Shown piece by piece: positions 10,901 to 21,697 of a stretch of 60,090 nt of DNA. The DNA is from Bifiguratus adelaidae. Its lineage: Eukaryota; Mucoromycota; Endogonomycetes; Endogonales. Below the pieces are notes generated by a model. The model saw only the letters and a program-made list of their open reading frames with translations. It ran no database searches and was not told where the DNA came from. Positions within the stretch are counted from its first letter, which is position 1. Every line of letters starts with the position of its first letter. The stretch is from NCBI GenBank assembly GCA_002261195.1, contig MVBO01000089.1, positions 1 through 60,090 on the forward strand, written 5' to 3'. A program made the translations under genes and the position numbers.

Positions 10901-11059
10901 TGCCTGGAGAAGATTGTCAAGCACATGGGAGAAATCAAACAACCATGGAACTGCCCCCATGGACGCCCAACCATGCGTCACCTCATGGATCTTGGCACTA
11001 TTCCAATGGTCACAAGTATAGAGCGACCGCTGACGTTTACAGGCACAGCATGGCCTTGA
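7924..11059 (+). CDS. pms1: DNA mismatch repair protein Pms1 (PMS2 type)
   Basis: Ten exons: 7924-8059, 8143-8229, 8304-8512, 8556-8725, 8789-9107, 9151-9235, 9299-10454, 10504-10673, 10719-10861, 10910-11059; 874 aa. The GHKL ATPase motifs are all present: [10 protein letters not shown] (about 32), [17 protein letters not shown] and the downstream [13 protein letters not shown] block. A long acidic linker (about 370-620) precedes the MutL dimerisation/endonuclease domain with [12 protein letters not shown] (about 694), the metal-binding nuclease motif, ACRKSVMIG and [11 protein letters not shown]. It should pair with Mlh1 and nick the daughter strand during repair. Intron 3 (8513-8555) has a GC donor (GCAAGT). 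No lost residue was seen, so the gene looks functional. Confidence 0.96.
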
Positions 11060-11098
11060 TATCATTGTACCAATATACACCAATGTACAAGTAGCATT

Positions 11099-11774
11099 CT
11101 AAAAGTTCCGACGTAGCGCTTCCGTTGGCTTGAGACTAATGCTTCCCGTGGATAAAGCCCCCGTCTTCTTCTTTAGCTTGTTGAGTTCTGCTATGGCAGC
11201 CACAATCTCGGTCATATTGGTCTCCAGTACCATACCACCTTGTATGAGTTCGGACAAGGTGTGATGGACTTCTTCAAAATGGAATATCTGCGCGCGTTAT
11301 GGGGTGAGTATGAAGGTTCTTAGGTCCTGCAAGCAAAACATACCAGGTCTAGTTCGCACACATTCTCAAAGCACCGATCCAAACTCTCGACAAACACCTA
11401 TTGCCCGTCAGCACCCCGTCATCCTTTCATCCCAATCACTTGCTTGTATCAAGTCCAGTATTCCTAGCTCACTCTCACTTTCGTCGACCACAAATACAAA
11501 GTACAACGTCGCGTAATGCCGATAGATGACCCGGGTATCCTTGCCTCCCAGTAACTGTGAGCCCTCTAGAAAGTTACATGCGGTGTCGGGTCGCTTCGAG
11601 ACCAATGAGAAGATTTCTTGAATGAGTGCTTGTTGGGTGGCAATATCCTAGTGCATCACCCGTCAGCATGCGCATAACCATCACCTTGACTGAGTGAAGA
11701 CTTACCACTTGCTGATAAAACTTGGTTAACCGTGCTTTTCCATGGTTATTGAATATGAGCACGGACTGGATCAT
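11099..11774 (-). CDS. aps3: AP-3 complex small subunit (sigma-3)
   Basis: Four exons leftward, 11774-11706, 11647-11444, 11397-11344, 11287-11099, 171 aa. MIQSVLIFNNHGKARLTKFY, CNFLEG, YRHYATLYFVFVVDESESELG and FVESLDRCFENVCELDLIF are the clathrin-adaptor small-chain signature, and LIQGGMVLETNM is typical of sigma-3. AP-3 sorts cargo from Golgi/endosome to the vacuole and is recruited by Arf1-GTP. Intron 2 (11443-11398) uses a GC donor. The gene starts 83 bp after the stop of SEC7, whose product is an Arf activator, on the same strand. Its stop is 39 bp from the PMS1 stop on the other strand. Confidence 0.95.
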
Positions 11775-11857
11775 GGTCAAACACCAAAATGGAATGGAAG
11801 GCAACGTCCAATGTTGAATGTATGTGATATCGTTGATGCTTTACTTCAACAATGGCT

Positions 11858-14800
11858 CTAAGCAGATAGGAAGTTACTATACACTGGCACTAGCAAGTCG
11901 TAAAGGGCGAGTCGTATCTCGGGAAGAAGGTTTTCTTGCTTAAGTAGGGTGATGGCGGACAAGTAGAATTGAGGAAGGTACTCTCGATACTAGAGAAGGG
12001 TTAGAGGGAGAGACATGAACAAGGAGCATTGACTTACATCTTGGGATTGAAATTGGGAGAGACCTTTGAGGATGGAGACGACCACAGGTGTCCAGGCACT
12101 GATGTTTTTGGGTTTTGTGGCCACGTCGAGGCTGGCGTAGAGCTCAAAGATTTCGCTGCAGAGGGGTATCAATACGGATTCGATTTCCTTCTTATGGCTT
12201 CGGCGATCCTCAATGTCTTCCGTGTTGCTATACATCTTCATGAGAATCATGACATAGCAAGCTCCGGCAGATGTCTCTTGCTTGAGAAGATTTGGCAATT
12301 GCTTCATGTAGCCGTATTTGAAGAGGGCCATGCGCAACTCACTGTCATTGTTGAAGCGTTTTGCGAAATGGAAAGACTTTTCGAGGCAAGCGAGGATATC
12401 CATGAGATGACGTGCAGGGATAGAAGCATACACCTTTTGCTTGTTAAGCAAGTCGTGGACGGTCTGAATAAGGAAAAGCTGAAGGACGCATTGGACAATG
12501 ATGGATTGGAACCGCTTTTGATCGCTTTCCGTCACGACGGGTGGACTGGCCAGTGCATTACCGTTGCCTATTTCACCGTCGCGTATTGACATCTCAGACG
12601 ATTGTCGACCGTTGGGCTCGCTAGCATTGCTTTGCTTGAGTGCAACTTCTTGTCTGTAATGCCCTACAATGGCCTCATTCTCAAACAAGCCAGCGGCTTT
12701 CGTCTTGTCAAACAACTCTTCCAGAGACCGAGTGATCTTTTCCCAGCCGTCACCGTCCAGCTTGTCGACATTGGTCTCAATGTATTGTTGCAGACATTGA
12801 CACCCAATTTTGGCGAGAACGTCATTGTCTTGAATGATGCAGACGCTGAGCAATTCCAACAAGTTGTCCATTGTGTCTTTGAGCAGATCGAAATAGTAGC
12901 TATAGAGATCGACAACGCTGCGGATCGCTTGAATGAGTGTTGTCGAGAGCCACACACTAAAGTCTTCCTGACTCATGCCCCTGCGATGTTCCGAGTCGGG
13001 CCGGAGATCGGCAAAGATGGGATAAATGATCTGTTGCAGAATGGTGACCCAGAATTCTTGTGCAAAAGTCGCTCCATTATCTTTCAATGTCTCAAAGAGA
13101 TAACCAAGAGCGCTAGAATGGCAAGCATGAATATGAAGCATGACAAGAGGTTTTGCTGTGCGTCACTTACCGAGTTCTAACTTCCAGATCGTCTCCCTTC
13201 ATGATGACTTCCTTGAGTCCAAAAAGGATGGCAAACCAAAACTTTACAGCTGATTCATCCGCAGTCTGCGGCGCCTTGCCTTCGCTAGCCACTGGCACTC
13301 CACTGTCAATGAACTTGACCATCTTTGGAATGCCTACTTTGATAATGTCCAGCGCTTGTAAACTGATCTTTTGGTATCGGCGATTCTTTGAGAATTCACT
13401 GAGGCAGGTGATCAGATCCGGGAATGCGCCGTTGACCACGATGTCTTGGAAATGCTCATTGCATAGACTTCTCACAATCTCGAACGTCATGACCACAATG
13501 GATTCTGTAATCGATGTTTAGCGTTGTTTGGTGACAAACTGAATAGCTTACCATGACTCTCGCGAGCTCCTCTTGAAAAGACAGCAAAGAGCGTCTTCCA
13601 ACCAGAACGAATATGATGAGCTCGGGCTTGGATCATTTGCGTCAAGCAGCGAAGGACCATATCTTTGATGGCGACGTCGGAGTTGTTGGCAAGAATGTAT
13701 TCGAAGGGATGCAAAAAGTCCTTTTGGAACTTGAAGTGCGGAAGCTCCTCTTTTTCCAGGAACTTCATGGAGAGTTGACGAAGCGAATCAATGGCAAAGA
13801 ACGACACATTGAAGTTGGATTGACACCCGACCTTAGTAATGGTCAGTATAACTAATGCCTAGGTTGGCGAGACTTACCTGATCGAAATGTTCACCCAAGA
13901 TAGCCCAGACATTGGACCATTCCAAACGGATACGGTTCATGTTGTAGTATGAGATCTCAACAAGCTTCTGAAGACTGTACATCCTAGGTTGATCGGCCAT
14001 AGCAGAGGACACAATCTCTTCCCAGGAAACCTCGCACATGGCACGTACGAAATCGACAATGGCTTCACCGTTGAGATGGACAGTAGACGTGAAGAATTTG
14101 TCAACAGCCAAGATGACGGAGGTTGAGTTACTCGCCAAGGCTACATCCTCAGGGACAACTGGGTTCGTGTGCTGTCTGTTCAGTTTGCGACTCATTGCCG
14201 TGGATGACGAAGACCTTCTTGAAGACTCCATCGATGATTTGGGTGGTGGCAAGGTCTGTTTGCGAGCGTTCAAGAGATCAGGAACCACGCCTTGATCAAC
14301 TCCACTGCTGATCAGCTGAAACCGCTCGAGCTGACTGACACTCGTCAAGATATCCTTCCAAGAGCCCTTGAGGTAGTTGCCATCCGTAGATGCGATATCG
14401 AGCATGGCCTTGATGGCCTCAACGTTCTTGGGCTTCATTTCACCGAGGTTGGTCAGATTGGTAAACTTGGTCAAGGTGCTCACGAAAGCATCACGTTGCA
14501 GCTCCATATCCTCCGACTGAACAAAATGGAAGAGACAGACAATACGAATAGCGTACTTGAAACCTTCCAAGCACAAAGCAACGGTGTCCATATCGTCGCT
14601 CTCTTGAAGCGGAGAAGAAAGCCCCGTGAGGAAGGACATCCACGCAACTTCGAACATTGGTCGGACGTGCTCCACGTGAGACGCACTGTAGAATGTGATG
14701 GTAGGCGCTGCAGCTCCGCCAGATCGACCTTCAAGCATATTCTTGAAAAGAGCTTCCGTTTTCGTTGCCATTTCTTCCGTAGCAGCTTGATACGCTTCTT

Positions 14801-17800
14801 TCCGGGTGTCTCGTGCGACGCCAACGCTCGCGAGAGCATTTTGCAAGCCTGACATGTTCATCGTGCCAATGTTACCCCCAGAGACCATGACAGAAGCCTC
14901 GGCTTCTCCTTTCATTTTGATTTCGTTGACTTGAATCTCGTTGTAAATGGACACCAGGAAATCCTCGGGCAAATCTTTACCATCATCGATGCCGCGATTA
15001 TTTCGCAAAAATTCCTCCTTGCTCATGCGGTTCCTCACTTGTGGATTGTGAGCATCTGTGTTGAGCATGATTACCGAGTAAGCGAGTACGTAGGCAGTGT
15101 CGGCATTAGCAAAGGTTGAAGGATTACCATTGAGGTATCTTTCGGCGAACTTGAGCATGAAACGATCAATCTTTTGCGCTTCACCGGGCAGGCGGAAGGA
15201 TTGCAGAAACTCGCGTAAGGCTTCCACAAACTCCTTGTCAGTGAAGTCCATTGTATCCACAAAAGCGTGCATAATGGCAATGTTCTCTTCCTCGCCTTCG
15301 CCTAGGTACTCTCCAATCATAGCCTTCGAAAGGCCCTCCGTGTGAAGCAAAAAGTTGGCAATGTCTGCTGGCTTGTTACTCGGTATGAAGCCATCTTCAA
15401 TCAACATTTGCACGCCCTTCTTTGGCTTCCAGTTGAATTTCCGGATGCCACTTTGAAGCAATTGCTTCCGATGCTTAAAGTATTCAAACTGTTCCGGATC
15501 ATCGGTGGCAGCCGCACGGGCATCCTGAGCAGGCGTCACGACAGATACCGTCGAACTGGAGGCAGAAAGTCGACTTGAAGATCCGTTGGCATGCTGAGTC
15601 AGCTGGTTTTTGTCCGTATTTGCGACATTCTCGTCAATGTCTCGGGGAACATGGTCGGCATCCTCGATATCTCCATTGGTTGAGACTCGGACGGCATCCT
15701 TGTTATACCATGCAACTAGGGATCGCAACACAGAGACCAAGCACTCAAGCGACTTGTACTTGATGGCCAGTTCATTGGGTGCAGTGTGTTCTTTAGTATG
15801 CTTGTCGTTGGAGACGAGAGAAGTTGTTGTGAGCGCAGGTGGCAGATTCACTTGCTTTGCATGCTCAGCAGCTACACTGTTCTGGGTAGGTTGTTGAGAG
15901 GGACTGCCATCCTCCCGGATCCCAGGGTTCATCGCATAGGTGGTGCTGATCTTGGACAAGACGTTGACGAGTCGTTCGTAAATGTTGTCTATGGCAGTTC
16001 CATCGCAATCGTAATTGAGATAAATTTCCACCATGGTCTGAGGGTCGTTGCACATGTGTTGAATCACTTTTAGCAAAGAGTGCTTTTGCTGTGCTGAAGC
16101 ATTTCGCATTTCCAAGATCGGAAGATAGATCTCGTTAAAGAAAACCTCAATCTCTTTCTACATTGGCATAGAGTCAGTCAGAGATATCCTTGCGTTCAAC
16201 ACCACCTTGTCATTGACCCACCTTCATATACATGCGCAAACCCAAAACGCACTTCCAAAAGATTTCGCTGCTGGTCTCAAACACCTGCGGTACCACAGAA
16301 ACCGCATTTCTGCTCAGGCTCAGGCAAAGATTTTGTTTGATTGCCTGGATGAACGTCAATCGAACCACTTGAGGTTGGTCGGCGTCATTTTGTGCCTTTC
16401 CACCCACAGGCGCCACAAACGTTAAGGTCACATGAGGCGACGTAAAGACAACGAGATGCGAGGTCAAGATAGTGAGGATGAGGTGAAGGGAGAGCAATTT
16501 GGAGCGCATCGAGTAGGATCTTAGATCAGAAGAGCTGTGATGAAGCATGAGTAGCGAATTTGACCAATGCATGCCGTTGTGACTCACCCTTCATTGCTGA
16601 TGGGCTTCATGCTCAATTTGCAAAGAGCGCGAAAGACCAAGTATGCATCCTTGATAAATAAGTCGGCCTGGGTATCGTTATCGGAGGTTGCAACAGCATT
16701 GTCAAAGGTGGTCTTGCTCTCAATGTCTTGAAGTGTCAGCGGCTCGTCATTTTCGCCTTCCGAGGGCATACGTGCATGTCCCTTTGGCCTGCCAGAGGGA
16801 GCTGGACTTAGGGTGGGCGCTGGATCCACCTCGCCGTCAGCAGAGTGAGCATCCTGCGCCTTCTCAACTTGCACCGACCGTGTCGGTGTGGGTGTCGTAG
16901 ACGGGTCGCTTTCGGCCTTTTCGTCGGATTCTTCGGGTTCCGAGCTATCGGTCTCTTTTGGCGCGTTCGCTGCATCACTGGACTCCGGCGTTGTGTTCTC
17001 CGAAGCGGGCGTCTTCGAAGGAGCATCCTTCGTGTCTGCGACATCAGCTTGGAACACACTATTAGTCACCTCAATGAATTCCTCCGCTGTTTTGCTGGTA
17101 TCGGTCTCTGGATGCTTGCCTTCCTTGGCGGTCTGCAACTCTTTAACAATACGATCACCAAGCGAACTCGTGGATTCACCCGCTTGATCCGGAGTAGGCG
17201 TTGTTGGTCCCGTAGGAACATGGTCAGAGGAGGACGTAGGAGGAGAATTGTAATTCACAGATGATTTTGTACTCGTACTCTGAGATGTCTGTGATGTGCT
17301 GATCTTGCTCGAGTCCGCTTTGACACGCCCAAAGGTATGATGAATCATTTGCGCCAATGTAAACTGAGCAATGGTCTGATTCGATGGATCCCGGGACAAC
17401 AAAAAGACGTTATAGGTCGTCCTGACGGCCCGTAGCAACGCTGCCTGATGAAGCGGAAATTGGGTTCCAAGCACAGCAGCTTGCAAAGCCTGCAAAAATC
17501 CTTGATCAGCCTCCACCGCGCTCTTGTATCCTTAGCTCTTACCTTGACAATCTGCAACTGAACCTTCTCGTCCGTACCATCGCCGACGAAGCAATTGCAA
17601 ATCAATTCCACGACGGCATCCAACATGCGCTGAGGATCATCCCTAGGTCTGGCCACCTCATATCCCTGTTCCCTCTCCGGGGCCGCCTTGGCTACCTCGC
17701 TGATGTTGGCCGTATCAAACAGATAGTTGTACGATAAGAGTTTACCCAGAAGATCCAGAGCCGTAACGACAAGCGTCGGCGAATTCGTCTGGATGCTCAG

Positions 17801-18077
17801 TTCAAGCGCGTCGTAAATGAGCGTTGCTCTATGCTCGCATAAGTCCTATCCACTGCGCACCGACAAACGTACCTGCTCTGATCCCGTTCCGGAACTTCGC
17901 CGTTCTTGATGACACCTGCCAAGCACATGTTACCATTATGACCACATGGCACTAATCCACCTTACCTAGTGCCTTATCGATGGCTCCCTTGAGCGCCTTA
18001 TTCCTCCGAGCATCCCTCGTCTGTGCAATCTTGTCCAGTGCATTGACGACAAACACATGACTCCCTGGTGTCGCCAT
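11858..18077 (-). CDS. sec7: Sec7/BIG-type Arf guanine nucleotide exchange factor
   Basis: Ten exons leftward: 18077-17966, 17915-17873, 17828-17543, 17489-16588, 16534-16222, 16157-13878, 13831-13552, 13504-13171, 13112-12038, 11989-11858; 1918 aa, normal for the family. Order: dimerisation/cyclophilin-binding region, a Ser/Thr/Glu-rich insert (about 225-430), HUS block, Sec7 domain at about 775-970 with the glutamic-finger motif YLGEGEEENIA and LRQ-like EFLQSFRLPGEAQKIDRF, then HDS repeats (AIDSLRQLSMKFLEKEELP, HIRSGWKTLFAVFS). It activates Arf1 at the trans-Golgi. The ATG is only 15 bp after the stop of PIH1, so its promoter or processing signal must lie inside that gene. The carboxy terminus continues 44 residues past the last intron. 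Confidence 0.96.
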
Positions 18078-18092
18078 GAAGAAGGAGGCCGT

Positions 18093-19143
18093 TTATTGCA
18101 ATACGAGATAAAAGGCACGCTGTTGTTGACTATACGCCGCAGAAAGTGAGGAGGCAGAGCGAGTTATGGGTATCTGGCAATGATAAGGGGAAGCATGAAG
18201 GACAAGGCTATGGGCTGTGTGGTCTAGGGTGGTGTTTTGTAGGGAAGAGAGGAGAGGTGTAAAGATGGCTATTTCGGTGCGATCACCTTGTGTTTTCATC
18301 TCATAGTGAGGAAGGGTATCGGATGGCTTGGAGGGTGCGGGAGAGGGTGAGAGGTCGTGGATGAGCATGGATTTGGGGATAGAGAGAGTTCTTGTGGGGA
18401 TTTCGCCCTTGGATTTGGCAGCGATCATGTCGAATTCTGTAGTGCTACGTGAGATAGCTGGGAGGACAGAGACGCGGGCTGCTTACCTCGACTGAGCGTT
18501 GCTGAAAGAGCTTCTTCCACATGCTCAATGGCCAATTCGACAATGTACAAGCCATAATCCATATCTTTGGTCGCTCGCTCGCATATGCTGGTATGCACCA
18601 TGGCATCAAAGGCAGGCACTGGATCAGCTAGAGATTGATGTGAATAGGCAATTGCGTTTCGCCTCGCGTCCAATGCTCACCCTTGGTTCCGCCCACCCAT
18701 CGGATCGATCCAAGCGACAAGGGGACTTGATAGGCAGAAGGTTTGGCCTCCAATGCCTTCTGGATCTCGTCTTCACCCAGCGCAGGTGGTGGGGGACACG
18801 CATTTGCCTGACACACGTTGATATATACGGTCATGCCACTCTTGACTGGGAGTTCTCCAAAGTCTTGTACTGGTTGCTCCGGCGCTTTAGTGATGCGCGT
18901 CTTGAAGCAAAAGCCAGGAAGCGGTTGTACCGTGACATGCTTGACGTCTTGGGAATCCTGCGGCCTCCTGGACAATTGCTGTGCTAATGTCGCTAATGCC
19001 TTCGGATCTTGAGAGACTCGCTCAGAAAGCGTCGACACAAGCGCTTCGCGCTCATCCGCGGAGAGTTTAGAGACGTGTTGAGCTGGGGAAGGAGAAGAGG
19101 CAAACAGGAAAGGCGACGTAGGCTCAAGCTCAATTTTAGGCAT
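18093..19143 (-). CDS. pih1: PIH1-domain protein (R2TP chaperone component)
   Basis: Three exons leftward, 19143-18681, 18627-18487, 18436-18093, 315 aa. The PIH1 domain shows as HVTVQPLPGFCFKTRI, GMTVYINVCQANACPPPP, YQVPLSLGSIRWVGGTK, DPVPAFDAMVHTSICERATK and YGLYIVELAIEHVEE. The carboxy third resembles the CS-like fold of PIH1D1/Pih1. With Tah1, Rvb1 and Rvb2, Pih1 helps Hsp90 assemble box C/D snoRNPs, RNA polymerases and PI3K-like kinases. The start codon lies 2 bp behind the stop of the CBS/PB1 gene, and the stop lies 15 bp before the SEC7 ATG, the tightest spacing in the window. Confidence 0.9.
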
Positions 19144-19145
19144 AT

Positions 19146-21344
19146 CTAATAACGACGAGGAACATTGGAAGCGTCCATACGCGACACAATAAAGACACCC
19201 ACAATGACTACACCGAGAAAAGCAATGGAAGCAGGCAGAAGCATGTCTTGTGGAATAGGAAAGGCGTCCTTCTTCTTGTTGGCATTAGGGGTATCATGAC
19301 CTTGCAAGGTGACAGGACCGCTGGTATTGGCATTCTCTTGACGGAGGGCTTCGACGGGATGCTGAATTGGGGCAGTGGTATCCAAAACTTGAACGATCAC
19401 ACGATCCAAGCCTTGTTTCCGAGCGAGGCTGACAGCGTCCTGCAGATCGGCGTCGCTGGTCATAATCACCTCATCCTTATCTTCATCTTGATACGAGATT
19501 TGCAACCAGGCGTCGTCTTCACTTGCTCCGTGGGTTTGGTCGTGTTCGGCACGGCATTTGGACAGCACGATCGCACGGAATGCGGCATAGTCCTTGGCGG
19601 CGGCAGCGAAACGATGGACCTTTCCACTTGCGCTCTTAAATTTGTAGGCAAAGGTGTTTTCATCAAATCGATCGGCACCCGAAACAGCGGAGAGGGCGTC
19701 ATCATTAAGTGCCCCGGCAACACTGACGGATTCATTCGGTGTAACTTCACCAAAGTTGGGCATGTTGGCGCCACTCATGTCACTGCGTGTTCTAGGAGGC
19801 GATTGAGGAGGGTATGTGTGAGCTTGTGAGTCTGAATGCGTGGATTCGGCATCATTCTCCGCTCCGCCGAACGATTGCCAGAATTTGGACCACATGGGCC
19901 CGCCGCCTTCTGAGTCGGAGCCTTGAATCGAGTTCACCTGCTCCAGAGTAGCGTAAGTCAATTTCAACACGTCGACAATGCCAACGATTTGCTTGTATTC
20001 GTCAACGACGGGTAGGTTAAGGTAGTGGCCATTGTGCATCTTTCGCAAGGCATCCACAATGCTCAAGTCGGGTTTCGCAGTGTCCGGATGAGGTGTCATG
20101 ACTCGTACGACAGAGCAATTGTCGGGATTCAATCCGGCCGCAATCACACGCAGGACAACATCCTTGCTGGTGAAGATGCCGGCAATAGGGTGCGCATTGG
20201 GATTGACAGGTGCATGTCGACTATGCTTCTCCATGACCAAGACAGCGGTGGTGTGATGTTCCTTCATTAACCGAGCAATCTCTCGAACGGTGGTCTTTGG
20301 TCCGACTTCGACAGGCGGTGAACGGTCCATGACTGAGGTCAGGTCAGGACAGCTCATTCGGTCGCGAAGCATTTCCATGTATTGGACAAGCTGGGCCGGA
20401 CCGCCAGAGTTACTGGCCCACTCTTTCTCCACGCCTTCCAAAGCGTCATACAACTTGCGGGACGAGCCAAACGCACGTTCCATCTTGTTGAGGGCTTCAA
20501 TGAAGCACTTTGTGATATCAAGCAAGCCAAAAATATCGCCATCTTCATTGCATACCGGCTATCAGATATGTCAATGTCAGTAATGCCGCAAGTCAAGCGT
20601 CAAGACCACACTGACCAAATGTCTGAATCCTTTGGACACCATGAGATTGAGAGCATCCGTCGCTGACGTATCTGAAGTGACACACATGGGTCCCTTTGTC
20701 ATGATAGCCGACACCGTGGTGGTCCTAGCAGCCACCATCATGTCAATGCGCCTCATCACACCGGCAAGTATAGGCTTACCGCGAGTCCAATCCTTCCGCG
20801 ACCACTCTATAAGCCAAATCTTTGGCCGTGAAAATACCAGACAAGTGTTCATCCTCATTCACGACAAGGACAGAGTCCGTTCTCTTTGCAGCCATCAGTT
20901 GAGCTGCCTCAATGATCAACAAGTTCTCCTTCACCGTCAATGCCGGCAAAGGCTTGAGTGCGGCGACCGTACCGGCCGCATAGCGTTGACGACGGCCAGG
21001 TCCAGAGTAGGTTGTAGGGGCTGGCCCTGCACGCTTCCTGTTCAACTCTTGCGCCAGCTTCTTTCGAATAGCCTGAGCGAATTAAACATGGTCAGTCAAC
21101 GCTATTGTTCACTACAAGATGCCTTCATCACACATCATTGGCAGTGTTTCATCGCATATACGCGTTAGATAGAGTAAACGCGTCAAGGCACTGAGCCTTC
21201 TATCACACCATGCACATTACTTGCCTCATCCTTCTTGGATTGTCGTTGTCGACTGCTATCGGTCGTAGCAGAAACTGTACTCTCATCGTCCCTGTCGCGG
21301 CTCTGCACCCGCGACTTGCGTCCACTGCTGGCTGTTGAGAGCAT
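19146..21344 (-). CDS. Four-CBS plus PB1 domain, tail-anchored protein (Mug70-like)
   Basis: Four exons leftward, 21344-21225, 21072-20780, 20724-20616, 20558-19146, 644 aa. A basic, serine-rich start (KKDEAIRKKLAQELNRKR) leads to two CBS pairs (about 65-185 and 247-377) with repeated IFTAKDLAYRVVAEGL / IFTSKDVVLRVIAAGL and SAIMTKGPMCVTSD. A PB1 domain (about 476-567) carries the acidic YQDEDKDEVIMTSDADL, and one transmembrane helix (about 617-638) with a short basic end suggests a tail anchor. CBS pairs bind adenosyl ligands; the same CBS-PB1 architecture occurs in fission yeast Mug70 and in plants, role poorly known. Intron 1 has a GC donor. It is first of the minus-strand head-to-tail run. 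Confidence 0.9.
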
Positions 21345-21363
21345 CACGTCCTAAACTTCTTAA

Positions 21364-21612
21364 ATGCTTCTACAATTAACCAAACGCGTGAGAGTCCTGC
21401 TCCTTCCACCCTCTCCTACCCACCTGACACGGAGGTATCCGTCCACGAGTTCAACGTCTGAGGTGAGAAAGAACAAACGTCAAACAGACGGCAATGTAAA
21501 GGATGCTGTAGAGTCAGCACCTCGGTCTATAGAGGTTGCCCAGCGGAACAAAGAGAGCAAGATGCGCAAGGAAAGGCTCGTTGCGTCTACAGGCAACTTC
21601 GATAAATGTTGA
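21364..21612 (+). CDS. Possible small mitochondrial protein, unrecognised
   Basis: Open frame of 82 codons starting ATG 19 bp from the divergent start of the CBS/PB1 gene. The first 30 residues are rich in Leu, Arg, Ser and Thr without acidic residues (MLLQLTKRVRVLLLPPSP, then LTRRYPSTSS), like a mitochondrial presequence. The remainder is highly charged (KESKMRKERLVAS) and ends FDKC. I recognise no family. It may be a real small gene, or untranslated leader of TRM3 whose ATG lies 86 bp downstream. Confidence 0.3.
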   Translation: MLLQLTKRVRVLLLPPSPTHLTRRYPSTSSTSEVRKNKRQTDGNVKDAVESAPRSIEVAQRNKESKMRKERLVASTGNFDKC

Positions 21613-21697
21613 GGGGCGGTTGACGTTTGGACTTCAAACCCGCGTCTTATCGTGAACTTTTTGCGCAGACTTTGACATTGACCGAATAGAAGGTGAC

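Noticed and set aside
12029-16425. Several plus-strand frames of 80-190 codons antisense to SEC7
   Set aside because: They mirror the very long, conserved SEC7 exons; none has a family motif.
16845-17264. 139-codon plus-strand frame rich in Arg, Cys and Leu
   Set aside because: It is antisense to the Ser/Thr/Glu-rich insert of SEC7, whose low complexity keeps other frames open.
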